A stretch of 8,391 nucleotides of DNA from Crocinitomicaceae bacterium (GCA_002721285.1 PBJU01000033.1:1-8391); one strand, 5' to 3'. Positions 1 to 7,095 are shown, numbered from the stretch's first letter. Numbers and translations: made by a program. Notes: generated by a model from the sequence alone, not told the origin.

Positions 1-117
1 AACGTCACCATTTTTATTGGTTAGGGAAATAATTATATTGTTGAATGACGCCACGATATGAGCTTCGCCATTAGACTCAACAACAACTTTTCTTTTTTTA
101 GTACTAGATTTTGCCAT
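1..117 (-). CDS. rpsK: 30S ribosomal protein uS11 (S11), N-terminal part
   Basis: This is the first 39 codons of small-subunit protein S11, which sits on the 30S platform beside the mRNA exit and the 3' end of 16S rRNA. The frame is open from an ATG at 117 to the window edge, so the C-terminal two thirds are missing because the window ends, not because the gene is broken. The translation begins [20 protein letters not shown] and continues with the S11 core motif HIVASFNN followed by [11 protein letters not shown], which matches the family's HIHASFNNT..ITD.. start. The basic N-terminal tail is usual. The start lies 7 bases after the rpsM stop, and the S13-S11 pair is the normal head of the alpha block. 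An AGGA lies only 1 base before the ATG, too close to act as a good ribosome binding site. Confidence 0.96.
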   Translation of the reverse strand, partial: MAKSSTKKRKVVVESNGEAHIVASFNNIIISLTNKNGDV

Positions 118-124
118 ATCCTAT

Positions 125-502
125 TTATTTAGTTACTTTTTTCTTATTAGCAACAGTTTTTCTTTTTCCTTTTCTTGTTCTTGAATTATTCTTCGTTCTT
201 TGGCCTCTTAGTGGTAATCCAGCTCTATGCCTAATACCTCTTTGAGAACCAATATCCATCAATCTTTTGATATTTAATTGAACTTCAGATCTAAGTGAAC
301 CTTCAACTTTATAGGTTTCACTTATAACTTTTCTAATTTTGCCCAACTGATCATCATTCCAATCCTGAACTTTAATATTTTCATCAACACCAGCTTCAGC
401 TAAAATCTTTTGAGCTGTGCTTCTTCCAATGCCATATATATAGGTTAAACCTATGACACCTCTTTTGTTTTTTGGTAAATCTATACCTGATATTCTTGCC
501 AT
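125..502 (-). CDS. rpsM: 30S ribosomal protein uS13 (S13)
   Basis: S13 is a 30S head protein that contacts the P-site tRNA through its C-terminal tail and forms bridges to the 50S subunit near L5. The product has 125 residues, normal for the family. The N-terminal helix-two-turn-helix region begins [10 protein letters not shown] and includes [10 protein letters not shown] at about 21-30. The conserved signature [20 protein letters not shown] occupies about 91-110, and a lysine-rich tail to residue 125 is the tRNA-contacting extension. The ATG start lies 4 bases after the rpmJ stop and has an AAGGA 7 bases upstream, inside the end of rpmJ. It is followed after 7 bases by rpsK. All expected family features are present and nothing looks damaged. 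Confidence 0.98.
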   Translation of the reverse strand: MARISGIDLPKNKRGVIGLTYIYGIGRSTAQKILAEAGVDENIKVQDWNDDQLGKIRKVISETYKVEGSLRSEVQLNIKRLMDIGSQRGIRHRAGLPLRGQRTKNNSRTRKGKRKTVANKKKVTK

Positions 503-506
503 AATA

Positions 507-623
507 TTATCCTTGTCTTTGTTTAAACTTAGGGTTCTTTTTATTGATCACATACAATCTTCCTTTACGTCTTACGATCTTGCAATCCGCTGATCTCTTC
601 TTTATAGATGCTCTTACTTTCAT
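507..623 (-). CDS. rpmJ: 50S ribosomal protein bL36 (L36), zinc-free form
   Basis: L36 is the smallest large-subunit protein and lies at the base of the L7/L12 stalk, where it helps organise 23S rRNA. Translating the gap between infA and rpsM gives 38 residues, starting [20 protein letters not shown] and ending [12 protein letters not shown], a full-length L36. The classical zinc-binding set (CxxC, a third Cys and a His) is mostly missing: only the Cys at residue 14 remains, while the positions equivalent to E. coli Cys11, Cys27 and His33 hold Ser, Asn and Phe. It is therefore the C-minus type that folds without zinc. The ATG follows the infA stop after 7 bases, and the infA-rpmJ-rpsM order is common in bacteria. 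Confidence 0.97.
   Translation of the reverse strand: MKVRASIKKRSADCKIVRRKGRLYVINKKNPKFKQRQG
510..514 (-). promoter_or_regulatory. Shine-Dalgarno-like site for rpsM
   Basis: The minus strand reads AAGGA here, 7 bases before the rpsM ATG and overlapping the last codons and stop of rpmJ. Spacing and sequence fit a ribosome binding site. It could also be a by-product of the conserved rpmJ ending (Gln-Gly-stop), so a functional role is not certain. Confidence 0.4.
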
Positions 624-630
624 TTTATTT

Positions 631-849
631 TTATTTGTATCTAAACGTAATTCTTCCTTTTGTCAAGTCATAAGGTGACATCTCAACTTTAACTTTATCA
701 CCAGGTAAAATTCTTATATAATGCATTCTCATCTTGCCAGAAATATGTGCAGTAATAATATGCCCATTTTCTAGTTCAACTCTGAACATAGCATTTGACA
801 ATGCCTCGGTAATAGTACCATCTTGCTCTATAGATGTTTGTTTAGCCAT
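631..849 (-). CDS. infA: Translation initiation factor IF-1
   Basis: IF-1 binds the A site of the 30S subunit during initiation and works with IF-2 and IF-3 to select initiator tRNA. The product has 72 residues, the standard length, and is a single S1-like OB-fold. The stretch [10 protein letters not shown] at 21-30 and the segment [20 protein letters not shown] at 38-57 are near-identical to family consensus, and it ends [15 protein letters not shown], including the terminal Arg-Tyr-Lys. The ATG lies 14 bases after the map stop, preceded by an A-rich leader with no clear Shine-Dalgarno motif. It sits between map and rpmJ, a common arrangement for this factor. The MAKQ..IEQDGTI start resembles Bacteroidota IF-1 proteins as I remember them. 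Confidence 0.98.
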   Translation of the reverse strand: MAKQTSIEQDGTITEALSNAMFRVELENGHIITAHISGKMRMHYIRILPGDKVKVEMSPYDLTKGRITFRYK

Positions 850-863
850 CTTTTTATTGACTT

Positions 864-1643
864 TTATTTATTATTTAATACTTTTTCTATTTCTTCAAAT
901 GAAGATAAAACTTCAGGTTTCCCATCCTTTAAAATCGCAACATCATGCTCAAAATGAGCAGAAGGTAATTTATCTTTAGTAATAATTGTCCATCCATCAG
1001 ATAATTGCGAAACTTCCTTTTTACCTAAATTAATCATTGGCTCAATTGCTAAGACCAAACCAGGTTTCATTTTGGGTCCTCTACCTTTTTTACCATAATT
1101 AGGTACTTCGGGTTTTTCGTGTAAACCTCTTCCTAAACCATGACCAACTAATTCTCTAACTACACCAAAACCATTTTTCTCAGCATGCTGCTGAACCGAA
1201 TAACCTATATCACCTATTCTATTACCAGATATAGTTTGTTCAATGGCCAATTCTAAACACTCTTTTGTAACAGCAAGAAGCCTTTTGACTTCTTTAGAAA
1301 CATTACCAACTTCAAAAGTGTACGCTGAATCTCCATAAAACTCATTCATTAAAACACCACAATCAACGGAAACGATGTCACCATCCTCCAATGGTTGATT
1401 ATTTGGTATACCATGAACTACAGCTTCATTTACAGATGTACATAGTGAATTAGGGAAGCCTCCATAACCTAAAAAACCGGGTATAGCACCATGATCTCTT
1501 ATGAATTCTTCGGCAACTTTATCTAAATCTAATGTAGTTACACCAGGTTCAATTATTTTAGCTAATTCTGCTAAAGTTTTACCAACAAGTAAAGAACTAT
1601 TTCTAATAAGTTCAATTTCTTCTCCAGTTTTATAAAAAATCAT
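864..1643 (-). CDS. map: Methionine aminopeptidase, type I
   Basis: This cytosolic metalloenzyme removes the initiator methionine from nascent proteins. From the ATG at 1643 the product has 259 residues, normal for type I enzymes without an N-terminal zinc-finger extension. The pita-bread-fold metal ligands are all visible: Asp94 (SVDCG), Asp105 (YGDSA), His168 ([11 protein letters not shown]), Glu201 (AIEPM) and Glu232 (HFEHD). The substrate-side histidines are His77 (VVHGIP) and His175. The open frame extends two codons further to a TTG at 1649, but the ATG gives the usual [18 protein letters not shown] start, so I chose it. It follows secY after 12 bases. The adk gene found before map in many bacteria is absent, as is usual in Bacteroidota. 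Confidence 0.96.
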   Translation of the reverse strand: MIFYKTGEEIELIRNSSLLVGKTLAELAKIIEPGVTTLDLDKVAEEFIRDHGAIPGFLGYGGFPNSLCTSVNEAVVHGIPNNQPLEDGDIVSVDCGVLMNEFYGDSAYTFEVGNVSKEVKRLLAVTKECLELAIEQTISGNRIGDIGYSVQQHAEKNGFGVVRELVGHGLGRGLHEKPEVPNYGKKGRGPKMKPGLVLAIEPMINLGKKEVSQLSDGWTIITKDKLPSAHFEHDVAILKDGKPEVLSSFEEIEKVLNNK

Positions 1644-1655
1644 GGACAAGAAATG

Positions 1656-2975
1656 TTAAAGAGCTTGACTCATTGTCACTGCTGACGCTGAAGATCTACC
1701 CTTTATTCTTCCACCCTTAATTAAACCATCATAATGTCTATTTAAAAGGTGACTTTCAATCTGTTGTAAAGTATCTAAAACTACACCAACCATAATCAAC
1801 AATGAAGTGCCTCCAAAAAAGTAAGCAAAGCCCTGTTGAACACCAAAATTCATGGCGAAGGCAGGTAAAATAGCAATAATACCTAAGAAAATTGAACCAG
1901 GAAAAACTAACCTTGATATCAATCCTTCAATAAAATCTGCTGTTTTCTTTCCTGGTTTAACACCAGGAATAAAAGACCCATTTCTTTTTAATTCATCAGC
2001 CATCTGATTTGGATTCATCATAATAGCTGTGTAGAAGTAAGTGAAAATAACAATCATGACAAAGAATACGGCATTGTACCAAAAACCTTGGATATTTGAA
2101 AATGTACTATTCTGGAATATTAAAGAGGGTAAGAACATTAAAGCTTGAGCAAATATGATAGGCATAACTCCAGCCTGATTAATTTTAAGTGGGATATAAC
2201 TTCTTTGACCACCAGCTAAAGCTTGTTTAGAACCTCTTCCTATAACTCTTTTAGCAGTATGAACTGGGATACGTCTAGTACCCTGAACTAATAAAATTGT
2301 TATTAGAATAACTAATAACAAAATAACTAATTCGACTAATAAAATAACCAAACCTCCGTCATAAATTTTAGCCCCTAATTCTTGGAAGAAAGCACCTGGA
2401 AGGCCAGCAATAATTCCAATTGTAATAATAAGTGAAATACCATTACCAATACCTCTATCTGTTATTCTCTCTCCTAGCCAAGTTACGAACATAGTTCCAG
2501 CAGTTAATATTGCTGTTGCTTGGAACCACCATAAAAATGTGTCATTAATAAGCGCTTCACTAGGTACATATGCACCAATATAACTAGGTGCTTGGAATAA
2601 ACAAATTGCAATAGTTAGAACTCTTGTATATTGATTAATCTTTTTCCTGCCACTTTCACCTTCTCTTTGTAACCTTTGGAAGGTAGGAACTGCCATGCCT
2701 AACAACTGCATAACAATTGAAGCAGAAATATATGGCATAATTCCTAATGCCATTATAGAAGCTCTTGAAAAAGCACCTCCAGCAAACATATTAATTAAAT
2801 TAAGGATACTATTATCACTACCTGCAGCTGAAGAAAGTCTATCTGCATCAATGCCAGGAAGAACAATATATGAACCTATTCTATATACTAATATTAAAGC
2901 AAGTGTATATAAAATACGTTTTCTAAGCTCATCAACAGCCCAAATTTCCTTAATTGTTTTAATTAAATTTTTCAT
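1656..2975 (-). CDS. secY: Protein translocase subunit SecY
   Basis: SecY is the channel-forming subunit of the SecYEG translocon in the inner membrane, passing exported proteins and inserting membrane proteins. The product has 439 residues, normal length, with about ten hydrophobic segments, the first near residues 21-40. The plug and TM2 region lies around 57-92 and includes the signature GIMPYISASIVMQLL (78-92). The second signature, WLGERITDRGIGNGISLII, is at 166-184. The cytoplasmic loop between TM6 and TM7 (about 231-262, RRIPVHTAKR) and the basic loop between TM8 and TM9 (about 328-355, GSFIPGVKPGKKT) are where ribosome and SecA bind in this family. Its ATG overlaps the rplO stop as ATGA, which suggests translational coupling. 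No frameshift or missing segment is seen. Confidence 0.98.
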   Translation of the reverse strand: MKNLIKTIKEIWAVDELRKRILYTLALILVYRIGSYIVLPGIDADRLSSAAGSDNSILNLINMFAGGAFSRASIMALGIMPYISASIVMQLLGMAVPTFQRLQREGESGRKKINQYTRVLTIAICLFQAPSYIGAYVPSEALINDTFLWWFQATAILTAGTMFVTWLGERITDRGIGNGISLIITIGIIAGLPGAFFQELGAKIYDGGLVILLVELVILLLVILITILLVQGTRRIPVHTAKRVIGRGSKQALAGGQRSYIPLKINQAGVMPIIFAQALMFLPSLIFQNSTFSNIQGFWYNAVFFVMIVIFTYFYTAIMMNPNQMADELKRNGSFIPGVKPGKKTADFIEGLISRLVFPGSIFLGIIAILPAFAMNFGVQQGFAYFFGGTSLLIMVGVVLDTLQQIESHLLNRHYDGLIKGGRIKGRSSASAVTMSQAL

Positions 2976-3442
2976 TCAGCTTTTGGTTTCTTTTTTTCGA
3001 TTATTTCAACTTTCCCACCAAGTTCTTCAATAGTACTTTTAGCTTTTGCTGAAAAGCCATGAGCAGTAATATTAATTTTAGATTTTAATTCTCCTCTACC
3101 TAAAATCTTTATTAAATCTTTTTTATTAGCTAAACCGTTTTCTACTAAAATTTCAACATTAATAGTTTTTGGTTTAATTTTATCAACTAAATCTTGAATA
3201 GTATCAAGGTTAATTCCTTTATATTCAACTCTATTTATGTTTCTAAATCCAAATTTAGGCACTCTTCTTTGTAAAGGCATTTGACCTCCTTCAAATCCTA
3301 TTTTGGATTTATAACCAGATCTAGATTTTGCTCCTTTATGACCTCTAGTTGAAGTTCCGCCCTTACCAGATCCTTGTCCTCTACCAACTCTTTTCTTTGA
3401 CTTAGTAGATCCTTCTGCTGGTTTTAAAGTATGTAATTTCAT
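2972..3442 (-). CDS. rplO: 50S ribosomal protein uL15 (L15)
   Basis: L15 is a late-assembling 50S protein whose long, basic N-terminal arm penetrates the 23S rRNA core. The product has 156 residues, a little longer than the 144 of E. coli. The start MKLHTLKPAEGSTKSKKRVG is typical, followed by the Gly/Lys-rich arm (RGQGSGKGGTSTRGHKG, 21-37) and the conserved GFEGGQMPLQRRVPKFGF at 49-66. The globular C-terminal domain includes LGRGELKSKINITAHGFS (114-131) and SAKAKSTIEELGGKVEII, which is the L15 signature area. A lysine-rich tail follows. The gap back to rpmD, 21 bases, is the largest in the window, and the TGA stop shares four bases with the secY start. Confidence 0.98.
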   Translation of the reverse strand: MKLHTLKPAEGSTKSKKRVGRGQGSGKGGTSTRGHKGAKSRSGYKSKIGFEGGQMPLQRRVPKFGFRNINRVEYKGINLDTIQDLVDKIKPKTINVEILVENGLANKKDLIKILGRGELKSKINITAHGFSAKAKSTIEELGGKVEIIEKKKPKAE

Positions 3443-3463
3443 AATTACTAAATTTCTTTATTG

Positions 3464-3640
3464 TTATTTTTCAATTTTGATCAAGTGCTCCACCTTTTTA
3501 ACCATTCCAAGAATTTGAGGTGTAGCTTCATGCTCAACTGTTCTATTAATTTTTCCAAGACCCAATGCTTCAAGAGTTAACTTTTGTCTTCCTGGTCTAT
3601 TTATGGCACTTTTTATTTGAGTAACTTTAATTTTTCCCAT
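3464..3640 (-). CDS. rpmD: 50S ribosomal protein uL30 (L30)
   Basis: L30 is a small 50S protein that binds 23S rRNA. Translating the gap between rpsE and rplO gives a 58-residue product with an ATG at 3640 and a TAA stop. It starts MGKIKVTQIKSAINRPGRQK and continues TLEALGLGKINRTVEH, the conserved L30 motif with the LGLGK turn, then TPQILGMVKKVEHLI, which matches the second helix and last strand of the family. Length is normal (E. coli L30 has 59 residues). It lies 10 bases after rpsE and before rplO, its standard position. The leader (AACAGAA before the ATG) is A-rich without a clear Shine-Dalgarno motif. L30 is missing in some bacterial lineages but is intact here. Confidence 0.97.
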   Translation of the reverse strand: MGKIKVTQIKSAINRPGRQKLTLEALGLGKINRTVEHEATPQILGMVKKVEHLIKIEK

Positions 3641-3650
3641 TTCTGTTAAA

Positions 3651-4163
3651 TTAACCGTTAAATACTTTTTCTAAACTAATACCTCTTTGCTGTGCAACTG
3701 AATTTGCATCTCTTAATGAAGCAAGTGCATTAATTGTAGCTTTAACAACATTATGAGGATTAGATGATCCTTGAGATTTTGCTAATACATTTTTGATACC
3801 AGCACTTTCTAAAACTGCACGCATCGCACCACCAGCAATTACTCCAGTACCAGCAGATGCAGGCTTAATAAAAACCTGAGCACCTGAATATTTAGATTTA
3901 ATAGCATGAGGCAAAGTATCATTAACAACAGAAACACGAATTAAATTTTTCTTAGCCTCTTCAACAGCTTTAGAAATAGCTTCAGTAACTTCATTTGCTT
4001 TACCTAAACCATGACCTACAACACTATTTTCATCACCTACTACGACAATAGCTGAAAAACTAAAGTGTCTGCCACCTTTTGTTACTTTGGTAACTCTATT
4101 AATTGCAACTAGTCTATCTTTTAACTCAATATCTGTTGCTCTTACTGATTTTTCTGATCTCAT
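3651..4163 (-). CDS. rpsE: 30S ribosomal protein uS5 (S5)
   Basis: S5 lies on the solvent side of the 30S near the mRNA entry, affects decoding accuracy together with S4 and contributes to mRNA unwinding with S3 and S4. The product has 170 residues, close to the usual 165-175. The N-terminal double-stranded-RNA-binding-like domain spans about 15-78 and includes [20 protein letters not shown] at 21-40. The KGGR loop at 29-32 is where spectinomycin-resistance changes occur in this family, and it has the wild-type form here. The C-terminal domain (about 88-160) includes [20 protein letters not shown], a strongly conserved S5 segment. It follows rplR after 14 bases and precedes rpmD by 10. The start is an ATG with an A/T-rich leader. 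Confidence 0.98.
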   Translation of the reverse strand: MRSEKSVRATDIELKDRLVAINRVTKVTKGGRHFSFSAIVVVGDENSVVGHGLGKANEVTEAISKAVEEAKKNLIRVSVVNDTLPHAIKSKYSGAQVFIKPASAGTGVIAGGAMRAVLESAGIKNVLAKSQGSSNPHNVVKATINALASLRDANSVAQQRGISLEKVFNG

Positions 4164-4177
4164 AATTATTATATTCT

Positions 4178-4531
4178 TTAAAATTTTAAACCGCTTTCTC
4201 TAGCAGAATCAGCTAATGCCTTAACTCTACCATGGTATAAATAACCATTTCTATCAAAAACAACTTCAGCAATTCCGGCCTTTGTTGCTTTTTCAGCAAT
4301 TTCTTTACCAATTAATTTTGCCTGTTCTAGTTTACTAACTTTTTGTGCATCTTCTACTTTTAAAGAGGCTGCAGATACTAAAGTAACTCCATTAATATCA
4401 TCTATTACTTGAGCATAAATTTGTTTATTACTTCTAAAAACAGTTAATCTTGGTTTAGTAGTAGTACCAGAAATATTCTTTCTAATTCTTTTTTTAATTC
4501 TTGCTCTTCTATTTGCTTTTAAATTGCTCAT
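4178..4531 (-). CDS. rplR: 50S ribosomal protein uL18 (L18)
   Basis: L18 binds 5S rRNA and, with L5, attaches it to the 50S central protuberance. The product has 117 residues, exactly the length of the E. coli protein. A basic N-terminal tail ([18 protein letters not shown], about 6-23) leads into the conserved [19 protein letters not shown] at 27-45, then TLVSAASL, then the helix [16 protein letters not shown] at 72-87. The closing motif [20 protein letters not shown] (90-109), ending ARESGLKF, is diagnostic of bacterial L18. It lies 16 bases after rplF and 14 before rpsE. No anomaly is visible. Confidence 0.98.
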   Translation of the reverse strand: MSNLKANRRARIKKRIRKNISGTTTKPRLTVFRSNKQIYAQVIDDINGVTLVSAASLKVEDAQKVSKLEQAKLIGKEIAEKATKAGIAEVVFDRNGYLYHGRVKALADSARESGLKF

Positions 4532-4547
4532 TTTAATAAGTATTTAA

Positions 4548-5102
4548 TTATTTAGCTGCGGTTTTTCCAGCTTTTCTTCTTATTACTTCACCTTTAAATA
4601 AAACTCCCTTTCCTTTATATGGCTCAGGTTTTCTAAATGACCTGATTTTAGCCGCTACTTGTCCTATTAATTGTTTATCAAAAGATTCTAATTTAATTGT
4701 AGGATTTTTACCTTTTTCAGTTGTTGCAGTTACTTTAACTTGCTCAGGTAATTGAAAAATAATTGGATGAGAAAATCCTAATGATAATTCTAATTTTTGT
4801 CCTTGAGATTTAGCTCTATAACCAACACCAACAAGTTCTTGCTCAATAACATATCCCTTTGAAACCCCTATTACCATATTGTTAATAAGAGCACGATATA
4901 AACCATGCATAGACCTATTTTGTTTTTCATCATTAGATCTAGATAAAGAGATTTCTCCGTTATCAACTGTAACTTTAATTGAAGGATTAATATTTTCAGA
5001 TAATTCTCCTAACTTACCCTTTACATTTACAACATTCTCATTAGTGACATTGATCTCAACGCCTTCTGGAATCGTTATTGGTGCATTTCCTATTCTTGAC
5101 AT
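4548..5102 (-). CDS. rplF: 50S ribosomal protein uL6 (L6)
   Basis: L6 lies at the base of the L7/L12 stalk near the sarcin-ricin loop, next to where GTPase factors bind. The product has 184 residues, close to the usual 175-185. Two tandem alpha/beta domains arising from an ancient duplication can be placed at about 1-80 and 82-165. The start is MSRIGNAPITIPEGVE, the middle has the linker IGVSKGYVIEQELVGVGYRA (78-97), and the C-terminal signature PEPYKGKGVLF is at 159-169. A basic tail (RRKAGKTAAK) closes the protein. It starts 10 bases after the rpsH stop. The leader is A/T-rich with no Shine-Dalgarno motif. Confidence 0.98.
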   Translation of the reverse strand: MSRIGNAPITIPEGVEINVTNENVVNVKGKLGELSENINPSIKVTVDNGEISLSRSNDEKQNRSMHGLYRALINNMVIGVSKGYVIEQELVGVGYRAKSQGQKLELSLGFSHPIIFQLPEQVKVTATTEKGKNPTIKLESFDKQLIGQVAAKIRSFRKPEPYKGKGVLFKGEVIRRKAGKTAAK

Positions 5103-5112
5103 TTCTTTAAAT

Positions 5113-5511
5113 TTAATCTACGTAACAAAGGACTTCTCCTCCAACGTTTTGTTTTCTTGCTTCTTTATCTGTAATTAATCCTTTAGATGTAGATACAATT
5201 GCTACTCCTAATCCATTAAGTACTCTAGGCATAGTATCAACTCCAGAATATTTTCTCAAACCAGGTTTGCTTACTCTAGTTAAGTTCTTAATTGCTGATT
5301 CTTTAGTTTTACTATTGTATTTCAAAGCGATTTTAATAATTCCTTGCTTTTTATCCTCCATAACCTTGTAGTTAAGAATGTAACCTTGACTCATTAAAAT
5401 CTTTGTTATCTCCTTTTTTAAGTTTGATGCAGGAATTTCTACTACTTTGTGCTTTGCACTAATAGCATTTCTTAATCTTGTTAAATAATCTGATATTGGA
5501 TCTGTTACCAT
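5113..5511 (-). CDS. rpsH: 30S ribosomal protein uS8 (S8)
   Basis: S8 is a primary 16S rRNA binder (helix 21 region of the central domain) and in E. coli also represses its own operon by binding spc mRNA near the rplE start. From the ATG at 5511 the product has 132 residues, the usual bacterial length, beginning [20 protein letters not shown], a classic S8 N-terminus. The C-terminal signature [19 protein letters not shown] lies at about 100-118, followed by [10 protein letters not shown]. The frame stays open nine codons further upstream to a TTG at 5538, which would overlap rpsN; I reject it because the extra residues (VETFKEKK) are not part of the family. The chosen start lies 20 bases after the rpsN stop. 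Confidence 0.96.
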   Translation of the reverse strand: MVTDPISDYLTRLRNAISAKHKVVEIPASNLKKEITKILMSQGYILNYKVMEDKKQGIIKIALKYNSKTKESAIKNLTRVSKPGLRKYSGVDTMPRVLNGLGVAIVSTSKGLITDKEARKQNVGGEVLCYVD

Positions 5512-5519
5512 TTTTTTTT
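5512..5519 (-). promoter_or_regulatory. A-tract leader of rpsH
   Basis: Eight consecutive A residues on the minus strand lie directly before the rpsH ATG, and TTTAAAG lies just upstream. There is no Shine-Dalgarno motif. Unstructured A-rich leaders are known to favour initiation in Bacteroidota, so this probably serves as the translation start context and supports the ATG at 5511 over the upstream TTG. The role is inferred. Confidence 0.45.
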
Positions 5520-5531
5520 CTTTAAAAGTTT

Positions 5532-5819
5532 CTACCAACTAGCTTTAGTTACTCCTGGTATTTTACCAGCTACAGCCATTTCTCTGAAAGTCACCCTTGA
5601 AATTCCAAATTGTCTCATGTAACCTCTCGGTCTTCCAGTAATCTGACAACGATTATGCTTTCTAACTCCCATTGAATTTTTTGGTAGCTTTTGAAGCTTA
5701 AACATTGCATCCCAATCACCCTCACTTTGAGCCTTTCTTAATAATGCTCTTCTTTCATCATACTGAGCAGCAAGTTTTGCTCTCTTGCGCTCTTTAGCTT
5801 TCATTGATTCTTTAGCCAT
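5532..5819 (-). CDS. rpsN: 30S ribosomal protein uS14 (S14), zinc-free form
   Basis: S14 is a 30S head protein needed for late assembly and for a proper A site. The product has 95 residues, beginning [20 protein letters not shown], with the conserved C-terminal half [20 protein letters not shown] (56-75) followed by [20 protein letters not shown]. It has a single cysteine and lacks the paired CxxC motifs of the short 61-residue zinc-binding form, so it is the longer zinc-independent type. Bacteroidota versions that I remember have about 89 residues; the extra residues here fall in the variable middle, around 30-44 ([15 protein letters not shown]). It lies 16 bases after rplE. The TAG stop at 5532-5534 is the only amber stop among the genes whose stops I checked. 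Confidence 0.97.
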   Translation of the reverse strand: MAKESMKAKERKRAKLAAQYDERRALLRKAQSEGDWDAMFKLQKLPKNSMGVRKHNRCQITGRPRGYMRQFGISRVTFREMAVAGKIPGVTKASW

Positions 5820-5835
5820 AACTCTTTTTTTTCAA

Positions 5836-6384
5836 TTATTTTTTAACAAATGGGAAACCAAATTCTTCTAACAATGCTTTACCTTCCTCAGTAGAGTTAG
5901 CAGAAGTAACAATGGTAATATCCATTCCTAATATTTTTTTCACTTTATCAATATCTAATTCTGGGAAAATGATGTTTTCTTTAACACCAATTGTAAAGTT
6001 TCCTCTACCATCTCCCTTAGACTTAACACCTCTAAAATCTCTTGTTCTTGGAAGAGACACAGAAATTAATCTATCCAAAAATTCATACATTTTTTCTCTT
6101 CTAAGAGTAACTTTAGTACCAATTGGCATACCTTTTCTCAATTTGAAATTAGATACATCCTTCTTTGAATTGACTATTAATGCTTTTTGACCTGCAATTG
6201 CAGTTAAATCATTTACAGCATTTTCAATTAATTTCTTATCAGTAACTGCTTCACCAACCCCTTGGCTAATAACAATTTTTTCTACTTTAGGAACTTCCAT
6301 TACAGACTTGTAATTGAATTTATCCGTCAATACAGGAACTATTTCGTTCTTGTATTTTTCTTGAAGTCTAGGTGTGTAGCTCAT
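5836..6384 (-). CDS. rplE: 50S ribosomal protein uL5 (L5)
   Basis: L5 binds 5S rRNA in the 50S central protuberance and forms a bridge to S13 in the 30S head. The product has 182 residues, normal length. It starts [20 protein letters not shown] and continues with [19 protein letters not shown] (31-49), the family signature area. Further conserved pieces are [17 protein letters not shown] (79-95), [10 protein letters not shown] (111-120) and [15 protein letters not shown] (129-143), with a [10 protein letters not shown] strand near the end and the final FGFPF. The ATG overlaps the rplX stop as ATGA, and a strong Shine-Dalgarno sequence precedes it, unlike its neighbours. In E. coli the start of this gene is where S8 controls spc translation. 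Confidence 0.98.
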   Translation of the reverse strand: MSYTPRLQEKYKNEIVPVLTDKFNYKSVMEVPKVEKIVISQGVGEAVTDKKLIENAVNDLTAIAGQKALIVNSKKDVSNFKLRKGMPIGTKVTLRREKMYEFLDRLISVSLPRTRDFRGVKSKGDGRGNFTIGVKENIIFPELDIDKVKKILGMDITIVTSANSTEEGKALLEEFGFPFVKK

Positions 6385-6710
6385 GAGTTAATCTCCTCTC
6401 CAGTTTTTTTAGCAAATCTTACCAATTTTCCATTCTCAGAAACCTTTCTACCAACTTTAGTTGATTCCCCATTGTGAATTAATACAACATTAGAAACATG
6501 AATACTTCTATCCATATCTATAATACCTCCATCGGGATTGGCTTTATCAGATTGCGGTTTAACATGTTTTTTATTTACTATAGAAAGACCTTCAATAAAG
6601 ACTCTTTCCTTTTTATAATCTACGTCAAGAATAACTCCTTGCTGTCCGTTAGCAGCACCAGCTATTACTTTAACTGTATCTCCTTTTTTTATTTTTAACT
6701 TCTTCTGCAT
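6381..6710 (-). CDS. rplX: 50S ribosomal protein uL24 (L24)
   Basis: L24 is one of the two assembly-initiator proteins of the 50S subunit and ends up near the peptide tunnel exit. The product has 109 residues, near the usual 102-106. The N-terminal KOW domain (about 6-40) begins [20 protein letters not shown], with the conserved GDxVxVIxGxxKGxxG pattern, and is followed by [16 protein letters not shown] (37-52). The middle [18 protein letters not shown] (61-78) is a very typical L24 block, followed by a basic tail with [20 protein letters not shown]. The start lies 10 bases after rplN. Its last codons carry the ribosome binding sequence of rplE, and its TGA overlaps the rplE ATG. Confidence 0.98.
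   Translation of the reverse strand: MQKKLKIKKGDTVKVIAGAANGQQGVILDVDYKKERVFIEGLSIVNKKHVKPQSDKANPDGGIIDMDRSIHVSNVVLIHNGESTKVGRKVSENGKLVRFAKKTGEEINS
6393..6401 (-). promoter_or_regulatory. Strong Shine-Dalgarno sequence for rplE
   Basis: The minus strand reads GGAGAGGAG here, with the final AGGAG ending 8 bases before the rplE ATG. This is close to ideal sequence and spacing, and it lies within the last codons of rplX (Gly-Glu-Glu). Most other starts in the window have only A/T-rich leaders. Together with the ATGA overlap it points to coupled or reinitiating translation of rplE. Whether it is used is inferred. Confidence 0.6.
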
Positions 6711-6720
6711 GATATAAAAA

Positions 6721-7089
6721 TTAAAGTACTTCAGGTGCCAAAGACACTATTTTCATAAATTGTTTTTCTCTTAACTCTCTAGCAACAGGACCAAAAATCC
6801 TTGTTCCTCTCATCTCACCAGCATTACCCAATAACACCACAGCATTATTATCAAACCTAATATAAGATCCATCATTTCTTCTAACCTCTTTTTTGGTTCT
6901 AACTACCACAGCTCTGGATACTTGTCCTTTTTTAACATTTCCAGATGGAGTTGCTTCTTTTACAGTAACTACTACTTGATCACCAATAGAAGCATATCTT
7001 CTTTTTGTTCCACCAAGTACTCTAATAACCAAAACTTCTTTGGCTCCGCTATTATCAGCAACTAATAATCTACTTTCCTGTTGTACCAT
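6721..7089 (-). CDS. rplN: 50S ribosomal protein uL14 (L14)
   Basis: L14 lies on the interface face of the 50S subunit and contributes to a bridge to 16S rRNA helix 14; it is also the docking site of the silencing factor RsfS. The product has 122 residues, exactly standard. The start [20 protein letters not shown] (1-20) and [20 protein letters not shown] (21-40) are near consensus. The family signature is at about 60-86, including [20 protein letters not shown], followed by NNAVVLL. The closing part has [13 protein letters not shown] at 95-107 and ends IVSLAPEVL, the usual terminus. The start lies 6 bases after the rpsQ stop with no Shine-Dalgarno motif. This is one of the most certain calls in the window. 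Confidence 0.99.
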   Translation of the reverse strand: MVQQESRLLVADNSGAKEVLVIRVLGGTKRRYASIGDQVVVTVKEATPSGNVKKGQVSRAVVVRTKKEVRRNDGSYIRFDNNAVVLLGNAGEMRGTRIFGPVARELREKQFMKIVSLAPEVL

Positions 7090-7095
7090 TTTTAA

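Noticed and set aside
118..122. AGGA before rpsK as a Shine-Dalgarno site
   Set aside because: It lies only 1 base from the ATG, too close for normal pairing with 16S rRNA.
734..979. Plus-strand open frame across infA and map
   Set aside because: It is antisense to two well-supported genes, low in complexity, resembles no family I know, and AT-rich coding DNA often leaves such frames open.
2695..3033. Plus-strand open frame of about 112 codons over secY and rplO
   Set aside because: It lies fully antisense to conserved genes; its hydrophobic stretches mirror the SecY codons, and no family motif is visible.
3443..3463. Largest intergenic gap (rpmD to rplO) as a possible internal promoter or terminator
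   Set aside because: Only 21 bases, with no inverted repeat and no convincing promoter element; A/T composition alone is not evidence.
4879..5178. Plus-strand open frame over rplF and rpsH
   Set aside because: Antisense shadow with no recognisable domain and no leader of its own.
5912..6190. Plus-strand open frames inside rplE, rplX and rplN (also 6262-6477, 6498-6698 and 7040-7387)
   Set aside because: All are antisense to conserved ribosomal-protein genes, rich in Phe/Ser/Leu/Ile as expected from the reverse of lysine-rich AT-biased genes, and show no motifs.
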